From Litoditis marina (taxonomy: Eukaryota > Nematoda > Chromadorea > Rhabditida > Rhabditidae), in NCBI GenBank assembly GCA_964036275.1, contig OZ038438.1, positions 11,107,321 through 11,171,320 of the forward strand: a stretch of 64,000 bases of DNA, read 5' to 3'. The notes beneath the pieces are model-generated. The model did not search any database. It was not told the DNA's origin and saw nothing but the letters and a program-made list of their open reading frames with translations. Both the position numbers and the translations under genes were made by a program. Below, one piece after another: positions 39,501 through 50,700 of this stretch; the first letter of the stretch is position 1; every line of letters begins with the position of its first letter.

Positions 39501-39738
39501 AGACACAGACTATCTTCACCTGGCTCATTGACGTTTTGTAGCAAACAATGACTTCAATTTCTTGCCGTTTTGCAGAAAATCCTACACATTGTATGGTCCA
39601 AAGGCAGTGTGGTCCCTGGAATTGGCTGTCACCGGAGCATGCTCGATAATATGGATTGCTCTTTACAAACAAATGAGATCACCTCTACTCGAAGTCTCCT
39701 ACACTACTGAGACTGAATCGGTTTCCGACAATAAATGA
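34722..39738 (+). CDS. MFSD8/CLN7-like lysosomal major-facilitator transporter, complete
   Basis: This is a 12-helix major-facilitator protein. Its relatives sit in the lysosomal membrane, and human MFSD8 (CLN7) loss causes a ceroid lipofuscinosis. Exons are 34722-34861, 34957-35071, 35323-35433, 36210-36339, 36652-36765, 36971-37164, 37386-37480, 37960-38100, 38481-38578, 38858-39045, 39173-39240 and 39576-39738 (TGA). Phases agree, giving 518 residues, about the length of human MFSD8. MFSD8-like marks are SASLWPYLKI, FFGFIVASVSFG, ARLMTGVGSG, the helix-6 region VQTIFTWLGYPGYN with LFLILFFLKEH, and the FGWSNEEAVLYN segment. A luminal loop with two cysteines precedes the last helices. A hAT-like MITE sits in intron 3, and a 96-bp tandem duplication covers the donor of exon 9. 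Exon 1 is the least certain. An alternative short first exon (ATG at 34084, donor after MDFSLF) is possible. Confidence 0.88.
35546..36182. mobile_element. hAT-like MITE with CAATTC-motif interior, in MFSD8-like intron 3
   Basis: The ends TAGGGTTGTTA (35546) and TAACAACCCTA (ending 36182) match those of the element at 31538. A perfect 8-bp duplication GGCAATGG flanks it at 35538-35545 and 36183-36190. The 637-bp interior is a long degenerate array of AATTCC in the left part and GGAATT in the right part, with a short non-repetitive middle. It has no coding capacity and sits on the intron side of the acceptor at 36210. Confidence 0.92.
36469..36521. repeat. (TA)n microsatellite
   Basis: About 50 bp of uninterrupted TA dinucleotides lie in intron 4 of the MFSD8-like gene. 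Confidence 0.95.
38532..38723. repeat. 96-bp perfect tandem duplication across a splice donor
   Basis: The block 38532-38627 is repeated at once as 38628-38723 with no difference I can see. It contains the last 47 bases of exon 9 of the MFSD8-like gene, its donor (AATT|GTTAGT at 38578/38579) and early intron. The gene therefore carries two identical donors 96 bp apart. Using the second would read an in-frame stop (after SHTT). Confidence 0.95.
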
Positions 39739-39901
39739 TAGTTCCAGCTTTTATATTTTCATAATCTCAAAAATCTGATTGAAAAGATGGTTAACCAGTA
39801 AAAACTGGACAAGTTCCACAAGGAACCCTGTTTTCTATTACTAAAAATGTAACCAGTTAACCAAAAACAAGTAACCCATTTTTGTAACCATTCACCATTC
39901 A

Positions 39902-40140
39902 GTTATAGTTTCGGTCATTCCCACTGAGACTTGGCCGCGCGCCAATGAATATTCCAGTCAATTTTCCCCACTTTGTAGTTATTCAAAAAAATGCAAATTT
40001 CTGTTAGCGATTGTTCAGTTTCATAAGAACATGTAAACGAAAAATGTCCTCAGAATACTCATGTTTTCTCTAAGAAATAAGCATCCAAAAATCTTGGCAC
40101 GATGCCAACGGGTCTCAGTGGGATTGAAAGAAACTATAAC
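39902..40140. mobile_element. MITE-like element with GTTATAGTTTC ends
   Basis: The left end GTTATAGTTTC (39902-39912) and the right end GAAACTATAAC (40130-40140) are perfect inverted repeats. Complementarity continues inward through CCCACTGAGAC and GTCTCAGTGGG with a few mismatches. The 239-bp element is non-coding. A related fragment lies at about 25033-25070 (CATTCCCAATGAGACCTTG). No clear target duplication is seen. Confidence 0.65.
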
Positions 40141-40239
40141 CACCTTATATACCTTGTAACCTTTCGTGGAAGTTAACCCAGGAGGTACACTTTTTCACGG
40201 TTACCGTTGAACCTTGTCGCGGGACGCGATCTCTAAGTC

Positions 40240-40430
40240 TCTCACTCTCTCGCTTGTAGTTTGGTCAGGACGGCCAGACATGGTCGTCTGATAGGTTAGC
40301 TCCGCCCACTCAGTATATAAGGGACATCCCCGTCATTTGGGGCACTCACTCACCTCTTCTCTCTCTCCAGTGTGATGTACATAGAACTAATAAATATATA
40401 AAACCACACTGTGTTAGTCACAAGGCAATC
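40240..40430 (+). mobile_element. Possible solo LTR fragment
   Basis: A TATATAAG box near 40314 is followed about 80 bp later by AATAAATATATAAA near 40390. This is the compact promoter plus poly(A) arrangement of retroelement LTRs. GC content is locally higher. No primer-binding site, coding region or second LTR was found, and the boundaries are guesses. Confidence 0.25.
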
Positions 40431-40969
40431 TACCACTGAACGTCGCCGAGACAAACCTTTTTCTTTCTGGGTAGTCACAAAGAGGGTTGCCCGATCAGTA
40501 GTTATCCATATTGGGGTTGTACCAATTCAAAACAGGGATACCTAAACTACAACTAAAAAAATTCAATAAATTACTTCAATAAATTACTGTTAGACCATGT
40601 ATAACAGCGCAGAACTGTTAAAAAAGCTACTTGTCCCTAGCAGGCAACCATCTACCGTGTTACCTGGTTAAGCCTTTTGTTACTCACTTGATAACCCCAA
40701 AAAGGGTTAACCACTAGTTATTAGTGAACTGATAGGGTTAACGGTTACTTGTGGAATGGGCCCACAATTTCCTGGCGTTTGTAGATTTGAACTCCTAATC
40801 TAGAATGAATTTATAATGTTTCTGCCAGTTTTGGGGCTGTTTCGAACTGTGTGGTTGTCATCAGTAGTCCCGGAGCAGTTCAAAAATGTATTGCTTTATC
40901 AAATTCAGGTGTTTTGCAGTTCAAAAATGTATTGCTTTCAGATTCAGGTGTTTTAGTTTTGTCACCTGA

Positions 40970-41160
40970 CAGTTGCATGCAACCAAAATGCAACCGGGTT
41001 GCATGTGTAAAGAAAATTCGGTTGCTTTTGGGTGCTTTTCAAATGCAACCAAACACTCAATTTTTGAACATTTTCCTGTTTTCATTGCAATTTGGTTGCT
41101 TTGGCTGCATTTGGAAAGCAAAATGTGCTCTAGCTGGCTTTCAGAGACGACCAACAGGGG
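40970..41160. repeat. GCAACC/GGTTGC dispersed repeat, copy A
   Basis: The segment is dense in GCAACC and its complement GGTTGC. It shares long stretches with copy B at 43817, for example CAACCAAAATGCAACCGGG and AACACTCAATTTTT. It is non-coding; apparent ORFs here are artefacts of the motif. Confidence 0.75.
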
Positions 41161-41249
41161 GTGAAATAAGGGGGGAATCGACGTAAGACCCACTAACTCA
41201 TATATGAAACGTCTAAAAATATATATAACAGAATTACCCAAAGGAAGGG

Positions 41250-41251
<2 letters not shown>

Positions 41252-41301
<50 letters not shown>
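41252..41301. repeat. (TA)n microsatellite
   Basis: About 50 bp of TA dinucleotides lie in the spacer downstream of the GOLGA7-like gene. Confidence 0.95.
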
Positions 41302-41826
41302 CTTCATAGTACTTCATAGTACAACTTCACAACGAGAACAAACCGCCGTGAATATATACATACAAATACGAGATCATTTGTTGAATAGCATTTTGTATAA
41401 CATATCAGTTAAATGAGAACATAGTAACAACTCTAAATTATTGTACAATAACATCAGCACCAAATAATATTATTAAAACTTTGAGAATGTTTATATAAAG
41501 TTTTAATGGATTCATATAAGTCAACTTTCAAATGCCTACAGTCTGAAAAACTTCTTATAATTAGTATGTAATCGGAATGCGACAACTATATAATGAAAAA
41601 TACGATTTAATGAGTGAAACAAAAAAATTAGTGAATTGAAAAAATAGAGTTCGAGGATCTCAACTTGATATATTCGAAATATGGTCGAATGAAACATTCT
41701 GATTGCAAACATTTCATGTAACGAGTTGAACTCGAAAACTGTTGTAATATCACAATACATTGGAAAATTAGATCAAACTATACTACAACAATATACTCTC
41801 CAATGCTCATTTTGTGAAAATTATAA

Positions 41827-42911
41827 TTATTTTGGAACTAGATGATTTCTAGGAACATTCTGATAAACTTCCATCGATGGTTCGTATTTCTCATTAATGA
41901 GAGTCAACTCCAACTGAAATGAGAAATTATGTGGTCAAATCACACAGATGAAGTTAATTATCAACATCCAGAAATGGCGCAATGTTGCGCAACGAGTAAC
42001 TACTCATGGTTGAACTGTCAAACTTCCTAAAAAAAACGCGACGACCAAACCCCAAATGTAGAGCAAAACAAGAACTAACCACCCGAAATCCTCTTTCTAT
42101 TGGATTATAGATCAACACCCCTCGCGGAATCATTGTGCGCTTGTTGGTTTCCGTTATGAAATCGTCCACCTTATTGATCTGCTTATATCCATAAGGTACA
42201 GTACACAATCTGAAAACAAACGTATTGTGATGAAGTGTTGCACTGAAAACACACACACATGTACTGTGAAGATATTATATATTCTCATTAGATTATATTA
42301 TAATGTGATTGAATGATGTAGACATATAGGATTCGTTCTTTTCAAAATGGGTCTATACGGTGTATGTTTCCGTACCTCGTTGGGATTGTAGTTTGATCCC
42401 GCGGCTTTATGGTCGGATACTTTAATGTAATTCAATTATGGCGAGTATATAGTTCGAACTACACATCAGATATGGTCATCTCACCTAATCAAATAGCAAG
42501 TCAGACAGCCGAGCAGGGTGTCACAAACTGTTCTGGCGTTCACAGCCTCTGCCTTCTCAAGAAGATAGTTGAGTTCGGATATAAAACGAGACCACGTGTC
42601 CTCATCTACCTGAAATATACATTGCACATTATTTAGTGTTTGAACGTTTTCAGACTAAGCTCTACACGATCAACCTTGCTCATACCCCGTAAGCAAGGTC
42701 TCTTCTAAAACAAACTGAGGTACTGTGCCACTTTTGTAATAACTATTGATGTTCGAATAAGAATGAAAGCATGAATAGTTCGTTTCGTTAGAAGTCTTAC
42801 CAAATGGCTTATATCTGGAGGATAGCTGGACTTGAACTTTATCGAAATGCCACTTGAGTAGTCACGCTCAATAATAACTCTTCGTCGGCCTTCTAAAGAA
42901 GCTGTCTTCAT
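41827..42911 (-). CDS. GOLGA7/ERF4-family protein (palmitoyltransferase accessory subunit), complete
   Basis: The family protein (Golgin A7/GCP16 in mammals, Erf4 in yeast) partners a DHHC palmitoyltransferase at Golgi or plasma membrane, for example for Ras palmitoylation. Coding-order exons are 42911-42801, 42609-42485, 42209-42080 and 41913-41827 (TAA). Phases agree, giving 150 residues against about 137 in human GOLGA7. Family marks in order are VIIERDYSSG near the N-terminus, the LGCLTCYL membrane-proximal helix in exon 2, and IPRGVLIYNPIERGFRV in exon 3. The last corresponds to the conserved P.G(L/V)L..(D/N)PIERG(L/F)RV motif. The ATG lies directly after ATATTCAG, so the transcript may be trans-spliced to a spliced leader exactly at the start codon, or an upstream exon may exist. 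Confidence 0.93.
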
Positions 42912-43074
42912 CTGAATATTAACAAATAATACAAAGTCTGCCTTGAAAATAGAACATGCACACCTAACCCCTTTCGATAAATTGGTCCGATCTTAGAAAT
43001 CTGTGAAAAAAAGATGATAGCCACTGACGAGCAATGATATACGTATGTCTATTTAACACGTCACAGGAGAATAT

Positions 43075-43680
43075 TTTTCGGGGAATTTTCGGGGTTCGCT
43101 CCCCGTTCGTTCGGGGAACGATTCATGAATCGTTCCCCGAATTAAAGGGGGAAAAAGCCTGAAAAATGGCTGAAGGAACGGGGAAAAAACCCTGAAAATT
43201 CACCGAACGAATTACGAATAGGACCTCTCAAAAACTTAATGATCTACCGTTTTATGAATATTTATATTTGAATTATTATGTGTTATCTATTTGAATCAGT
43301 ACCATCAATATACTCTGAAATTTTCACTCATTTTGGTTCTCCCGGGAATCGAACCCTTGGGGGTCGGCGTTCCAGGCGGCAAGGCTGCCACTGCGCCATG
43401 GGCGCTTGTGACAGGGCAGGTGAACTAAATGCTTACATTCTGGCTGTTACCTCGCGCGTTGGATTTCGGGGTTTATTCCTCACTTTCTCCCCGAACATCC
43501 CCCGATCACTCCCCGAAACGTGAATTCCCCGCAAATTCAGGGTTTTTTCAGGCCGTTTTCGCACTTTTTCCCCGAAAATCCTCAAGCTTTCGGGGTTCGT
43601 TCCTCACTTCTTACCCGATTTATCCCCGTTCGCTCCCCGAAAAGTGATTTCCCCGAAAATTCAGGGGGTTTTCCGGGAAG
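43075..43680. repeat. CCCCGAA/TTCGGGG-motif repeat in two blocks
   Basis: Two blocks (about 43075-43200 and 43463-43680) are dominated by CCCCGAA and its complement, with recurrent TCGCTCCCCG and CCCTGAA words. The 260-bp middle lacks the motif and contains a tRNA-like insertion. It may be one simple-motif element interrupted by an insertion. No terminal repeats were found. Confidence 0.6.
43335..43405 (-). repeat. tRNA-derived insertion (SINE head)
   Basis: On the minus strand an A-box-like TGGCGCAGTGG is followed at tRNA spacing by the B-box GGTTCGATTCC. The acceptor ends (GCGCCCA and GAGAACC) do not pair, so it is not a functional tRNA. Confidence 0.5.
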
Positions 43681-43816
43681 CACAATTTCCGATGGTATTT
43701 CAACTTCGGTAAGAAAATTATTGCATTCTCTTGGATAATAAGACACTAAGATTGTATAAATCTAGTTCAATTCGTAAACCACAGCGCAAGTATGCACTTT
43801 TTAAGGCGGTTTACAC

Positions 43817-44085
43817 ATGCAACCAAAATGCAACCGGGTTGCATGTGTTAAGAAAATTCGGTTGCTTTCCAAATGCAACCGGGTTGCTTTTGGTTGCCTT
43901 TCAAATGCAACCAAACACTCAATTTTTAGAAATTTTCCGGTTTTTAATATAATTTGGTTGCATTTGGTTGCATTTGAAAAGCAACCGAAATCAACCCGGT
44001 TGCATTTGGAAAGCAACCAAACTGTCTTTACACATGCAACCTGGTTGCAGTTTGGTTGCATGCAACCCGGTTAGTTGTAGTATTC
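43817..44085. repeat. GCAACC/GGTTGC dispersed repeat, copy B
   Basis: This is the longer copy of the repeat at 40970. It opens CATGCAACCAAAATGCAACC and carries about a dozen GCAACC/GGTTGC motifs in both orientations, including palindromic GCAACCGGGTTGC. It is non-coding. No target duplication was recognised. Confidence 0.75.
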
Positions 44086-44761
44086 ACCGTAATTGGCCCA
44101 CTTTTTATGTAACCGGGAGATATTACATCCGCACATACGGAGACTTCTGCAACACAACAAATGAGCTGAAACTGTTCATTAAACGTATTTACAACCGAAT
44201 AAAATACCCGCAAAATCTGATACAACTAATGAAAAACTAGAGCAAAAAGGGCACCTTAAATAAATAGTATATTATGATAGAAACTACAAGAACAGAATTC
44301 AGAGCTATGGGTAATCAGTCATTGATGCGAAGGGACAACTAGTATTCGCTATAGTGGAGAATATGGGTCACAATTCACTATCATGTGTCACTCGTCAAGA
44401 CTCTCTTCTGAAAAAAAAACTACTGTCTCCAGGGGCTATGAATATTTTCAATTCAATAAATCAATATCCATGTATCAACATTCATCAAAAAAGCAAGCAG
44501 AATATAATAATTTAATCAAGCCTACTGCGCATCGGATACTTTGACGTCGCAGATCATGATTCTGAATATCGCATTTTGAACTCACATAAAAACTACCCGT
44601 ATAAGAGCACAAATTGGTATTTAACAATTTTTGGGAGATTACATTGAGAAACCTATCATAGCCATATGCCAATATGAGAAATACGTTAATAACAATCAAT
44701 AAATAAAGTTATGACCTATTTGACACAGTCAACGAGAGAATACCGAGATACATGATGAGAT

Positions 44762-47700
44762 TCAATGCTGATTGAACTGTCCTTGACCAAACTGATCAGA
44801 GCCGAACTGCTGTTTGTTGAGCATTCTAGAATAATGAACATTAAAAGAACATTAAAAGTGAACAAAGGCCAATGTCATTTGTAACCAATGTCAAATGTAA
44901 CCATGATGTAACCGCCGTCAAATGTAACCAACAATAATGAAATATAGCCTGGTCAAATGGAACCATGTGTCAAAGTTCCGAGTGGAATTTAGAGAAACGT
45001 ACACGAGTGAGCTTTGATATTTGTTTTAGACAGGTTTAGTCTTATCCCTCTCGGGCAAACTTGACTTTCGGTGGTTACATTTGACGGCGGTTACATCATG
45101 GTTACATTTGACGCCGGTTACAATTGATAGGATCAGACCAACCAATACTGAAGAATGCTGAAGAAGTTCACAGTGGCAGATGTAGAAATAGTCATAATAA
45201 ATACCCTGTGTATGAACTGTGTCACAACTGTCAATAATAGAAGACAGGAAACAGAAAAGATCTAAGAGCTTGAGGCAATCGTGCACTCAAATTATTGCAT
45301 ATATTCTCCAATAGCATTTCTAAGATGAAGAATGATATAAATTATCTATGAAGAAACACAGGAAACTATGATCAGATGGCAAATGAATGATGTTGACATG
45401 ATAACTAACCTGTCCTGTTCGCTCATGAATTGTCCAGCTTTCTGAGACTGTTGCTGGGCGTATTGATTTCCCATTACAGTTGGTTGAGTTCCAGTGGGAA
45501 GCGGACCACCCAGTTGGTTGGAATATGCAAGGCCACCGCCTAAAAATATACCATATATCAAATACAATGAAAAAATACAAACCATAAAGAACACCCAATG
45601 ACCAATTTATTATGAATAACATTCTACTTCTGATTAAAAAACAAGTAATACTTTCACTGTCGGTACATGTGAAATATAACCTAGGAAACACGTTTCTGCC
45701 AGAAAAAAATAAAGTTGGACAATATATGGAGTTTTCAACTACGACTACACGTTACTCCGTAAACTTCGTTTTTTTGTTAATACTAGGAATGGCTGGCTTG
45801 GGTCATCTACTGATGAGAGCATCCTATTCGGCATAGGAATCGATAACTGCTGGATAAAATGCCTAGGTGACTAAGGTCTGTAATGAGGCAAACTACTAGT
45901 TTTGCATAGGCAAACTCTTCATTTTATTCCTATATGTACTCGACCTCATTTGGACTATTTGTTTTTAACCTGTTAGGCATCTAGACGAATGCCCAAAACA
46001 CCACTTGTGACAGTGTCTGCTGTAACCCTGTAACACTACTGTGGTAATTTAATATAATAAGTATATGTTTTTTTATAAATGCGATCAATGCTAAGTATCA
46101 TGAATGCCATTGAACAAAATAGGAAACTGGCTCGGATAAAAGGAGTCGTCCGTGTATGTATATCTACCTTGAGCATGACTGCCGTAGCCAACACCTCCTG
46201 ACTGACTTCCAAACGAACCTCCCGATGCTGAAGAACTTGCCATTAGAGGTTTACTCAACAACTGTTGAGTGGTGCTCATTGCCGAAGATCCTAGAAAATT
46301 AATGAGTCAGTGTGGCACACGCCAAGACAGCTCCGAAACCACCAAAAAACATCGTAGAATCGTAATTCAAATATCGTAGAATCGTAATACAGCCTGTAGT
46401 TGAGTGGGCGGGCCATAGTGCCCAATATGTCAGCGGAGCGGTTCTTCCACCAAACCTATTCAAATTTGTAGTATAATCATACGCAAACAACATATACTAT
46501 TAGAGAACTTGTTATGTGTGGTTGGTAACTGGACCAAATAGAGGATAGTCTCTGAAAGTATCATGTGTTTCGTAGCTCACCGATGCCGGCTTGAGCCATT
46601 GGGCCCGATTTGTCGGCACCTCCACGGAATGGTTGGTTGAGGTGGATTTGTCCGCCGGATCCCAGTCCGGCATGATGTGCAGCTACGTGGGAAGTCATTG
46701 GCATAGTGCCAGCGCTCAGTCCACCCTGCGGCACTCGACCCTGTTGCAGATGAGATTGGTCTCCGGAGGAAGGACCGCCCGCCATAGTCGGTCGCGAGTA
46801 CATGCTAGCAACGCCGTACGAACTCGACACCACATTCGCCTGTTGTGTTACGCCACCAGGACGAGAGGCATTACCAGGACCTGCAATATTGATGAAAACC
46901 TATTTCAGAGTATGCCTCACCAATACCTCCCCGTTTACACTCCGATGCTAAACACAAAATCCTACCCTCAAACTTAGAAAAAATATAATGGAGGCCGATG
47001 TCGAAAAAGTGGTAGATAATACCGTTTATGAATCCAAACTCACATACCACACTCCGCACTATTCTTTTATACTCAACTAATCTAAGTAAACACACAATGT
47101 TTCCGACATAAACACCCAATGTTACAGCATGGAGCCAGGCTGATAGGGAATTTGGGGTCGGGACACTCAGCGAGCACACTTACCATCCCGGGTCGCGAAC
47201 TGTCCCATCGTATTTCTCGGTTGTTGTGGAATCTGACCTTGATATGATAGCAGAGGTGGCCCTCCTTGGGAGGACATAGCATCAGACATGGAAACCACGT
47301 TGGAACCAGGCTGCTGTTGTTGTTGAAAAGGATGTGGAGCCATTCCTGAACACCAAGTTAACCGCTGTCATTCACTCACTTCCAGAACAGACTAGAAGGC
47401 TGAATGGTTTTGATTGTGCATTGCTATCCTGGATTGGGGATAACGAAGTAAGCTGTCATTTCAAAAATTGCGAAAGTGACCTTCTTTATCTGTTACAGAA
47501 CTGAGTGTAATTCCTAATACAAAACATTTTTTGGAACAAATAACGAATGCTACTTTTACATTTTCTTGAATGGAGAGGTCTATGCTCCCGATCCTAACCT
47601 GGGTTTGATAGGGTAGTCTGCCTTTGTGAGCCAGTCTGATTTGGCTGCGACGGCTGCATGTGGCCCATCGCCGCGGGATTCGCGCTTGGAGCAAATGAAG

Positions 47701-50700
47701 AAGGCTGTACGGTCTGGTTCGATTGGAATTCCAGACCTGAAACCATGAAGAGATGCAAGAACAGTTCCCCCCAGAACTGCTACGCAACCAAATGCACAGA
47801 GAAGGCCAGAAAAAAAAGACTTTTTTTTGGTGTAGTATGTACTCATATTGTAATTTTCCCTCACGACAAAATACACAACGTTGTAACTGTATTTAATCTC
47901 AATGAACCTGGGGTGGTAGTCCAACCCGATAGATTTATCTAAGTAAATACATCTTCTGGAAGTGTTTTTATTAGAAAGTAAGTGTTTCAGTTGTTATCAT
48001 CGGCAAAAAAAATATTGTGTGACACTGGTGTAGGATATCCCGTTTTGAAAATAAATTGAGACTTGTAAAACAAAAAAAAAAACAAAAAAAAAAAACAAAA
48101 TGTTCTTATTAGTCTGAAGAATTTGCAGTACATTTATAAACGAAATCCATGATTGGATTTGAAACAATCCAGACTGATTGCGCGTAATATTGTTTCACAC
48201 CAGTCGACCTACCCGGCACTTGTCCTGATGAGAGCTGTTGTTCCTGTCGCTCCCCCATTCGCTTGGTGATGAAATTATGAACAACCTCCTTGGAAGAGAG
48301 AGACTGTTCATTGCAAATAGCCTGACTACCGGCACTCATCACAGGCTGCTGCAACACTACTCATAAGTTGACGGTTGTCAAATTATAAATCAACACTCTA
48401 GCGACTCTCAATTATTCTTCAAAAATATCAAATACGCAAACTTTTCCTTCCCTGAACAAACTGCAGGATAAAGTCGGCAGAAAATGACCCATTCTCTCAC
48501 TGGCTATTCAGGAAAGATAAAAAAAAAGTATTAGGATTAGATGACTAGAGATAGAGGTCACAATTGGTGCACAATATTATAAATGTATTTAAGAAGACTA
48601 GGTTTGACGGAAGGAAATATTAGAATGGACCAACCATGTGTGGTTGTTGTTGGGACGAAGTTGGATAGGAGGGGAGCGGGGGTCCGGGACCCAAGGGCGG
48701 CTGCCAGGACGGCTGCGTGTACTGAGGGGCACTCAGCATTGGCGCATGCTCGGTCCGGGAAGCGGCCTGTAGTACAAATTACAATTACGCCACCCACTCT
48801 CTGCTCGAATACAAGTTAACTTAATTCGACGTCTGATATGAGCCGATCAGTCGCTGGTCACAGTGTTAATTGAACGCGAGGGTACGACAGGTGTTTATTT
48901 GACCATTATGAATACCACTATCAGGAATATATTTCTTTCAACGTTCGACAAAGCCAGCTGGCAAAATAATTTGAGTCCACAATTGATCTTCCTGGCCGAC
49001 AAGGAAAACCATGAGTCCGGGGTCAAACCCACTCACCCGTTTCTGCTTGTTCTGACCGGCTTGCCGCGTTGTATTGGTACCACGTTTTCTGCTACCTCCG
49101 CGACTCTTTGGGGATGCTGATGTAGAGCTAGTATTCGCTGTAAACTTATACGTTATATTTCCCATCAATGAGTTGGAAAACAAAACTATGCATGGTTATA
49201 TCAAGACACGCAGGATATTAATATTGTTATTATTTCTTTAAAACGTTTGAAATGTGCTGCACAGAAGAGAGGAAGGCGAAGAGGCGGTGATTGGAATCAA
49301 GAAAGAAGATGAGAATAAGTGATATTACTGATAACATAAACGGAAGCTGACCCGTTCGCAACATGTCTGGAGTTGTGGACGCCCTAATCATTTCCACGGT
49401 AGGCGTTCCACTCGCTGAAGAAATCATTCCGGAAGAAATGTCAGCTGACTGGTATTCCTGTAAAATATAGCATCGATGATGGAGTGTAGAACTAACATCG
49501 CCCTAAAACAATTTCACTAGTATAATTGCATGTATCTGCAAGGTTTATTGGAAGTTGCACATATGAGGTGAGCAATGCCGCAACTAGGTGGTTATAAACC
49601 GCAAGAAAGTTGCAAATTTACTAGCTGAAAAAAAGGGCTGGAAAACTAGAACACATTTTCACAGGAATGTAATAGTAAATGTTTGAGAGCAATAAATATA
49701 GGATAGGAGGACTATATTTTGAGTGAATGCGTACGTAGTCGTCTTTCCGTCCGACAGCCTTCAGAGGAGTACTTGCTGTGGATGAAGCAGAGTCAGTAGA
49801 CATGTTCATCACATCGGACATCGGGCTGCTAGTCGATATAGCCGTCACCTTAACAGAATACTCGATCGAAAATAAGGGTTTATTGTACAATCGTCCCCCC
49901 CCCTTGAGCCGAAATAGGTTGGAATCCGACCTGTAGTACAATCGCCCCCCACCCCTAGGGGGGGTGATTGTACAACGTCCTTCTTTACTGCAGGTTTGGA
50001 TTGAGTGGGGGGCGATTGTTAAACAGGTCCGGGGTTGTACTATTACCCCCCATGTTGTATTGTGGGGGGTGATTGTTAAACGTCGACATTGTACAATTAC
50101 CCCCCATTTACAATCACCCCCCATTTACAATCACCCCCCATTTACAATCACCCCCCTCTCTATAGGAAATCGTATTGGGAGGGGGGTGATAGTACTACGG
50201 GGGGGGGGGGGGGGGACTTAAGGTGAGGGGGGGGGCAATTGTACAATTTTCCCGAAAATAAGACGAATATCTACTTAAATGCAGTCCTCGTCGAGTGGAT
50301 TTTGGAAGCGGGCCAATGATAGTTAAGATGTTTCTGAGCCAGATTCTTCCACTTGGACTCTTGGACATGGTGAGAACTACACGTATACTATTTTCTCTTT
50401 CATATAATTCAAAATCACTAAAGTACTCTTATCTGTTTTATATAATAGGAATCCACAAAAGTAGCTCAATTCCGGTTCAAAAACCATGTTCACGTTTGCC
50501 ATATACTACGCCAATGAGTTATAGAAGAAACGTTTTCTGTTGTTCTTGTAACAGTTGGGAATGAATATATATGCAATTGGGGTGAGGAATGTACCGTTGT
50601 GGGAGTCTGAGATGTGGAAGAAGGCGGTGCTGATGTGACCAGCTCACAAATGTCCACGGCTGGAGCAGACAGGAACACATCTTGAGATGATGCTTCCGGC

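Larger units (their letters stand above)
39739..41826. other. Repeat-rich intergenic region between MFSD8-like and GOLGA7-like genes
   Basis: These 3' ends converge. The region holds a MITE-like element (39902-40140), a segment resembling a solo LTR (about 40240-40430), a GCAACC-motif repeat (about 40970-41160) and a TA microsatellite (41252-41301). AATAAA overlaps the MFSD8-like stop at 39731-39736. No gene is supported. Confidence 0.5.
42912..44761. other. Repeat-rich gap between GOLGA7-like gene and MED12
   Basis: Both flanking genes are on the minus strand. The gap of about 1.85 kb is mostly repeats: a TTCGGGG-motif segment (43075-43200 and 43463-43680) split by unique DNA and a tRNA-like piece (43335-43405), then GCAACC repeat copy B (43817-44085). 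The region 44090-44761 shows no supported feature. Confidence 0.5.

Noticed and set aside
43278..44240. Chain of overlapping 70-90 codon frames
   Set aside because: They follow the CCCCGAA and GCAACC repeats and have no family signature.
49621..50221. Long frames rich in Cys, Thr and Pro on both strands
   Set aside because: They arise from the C/G-rich MITE interior. Only 49735-49848 (-) is coding, as a MED12 exon.
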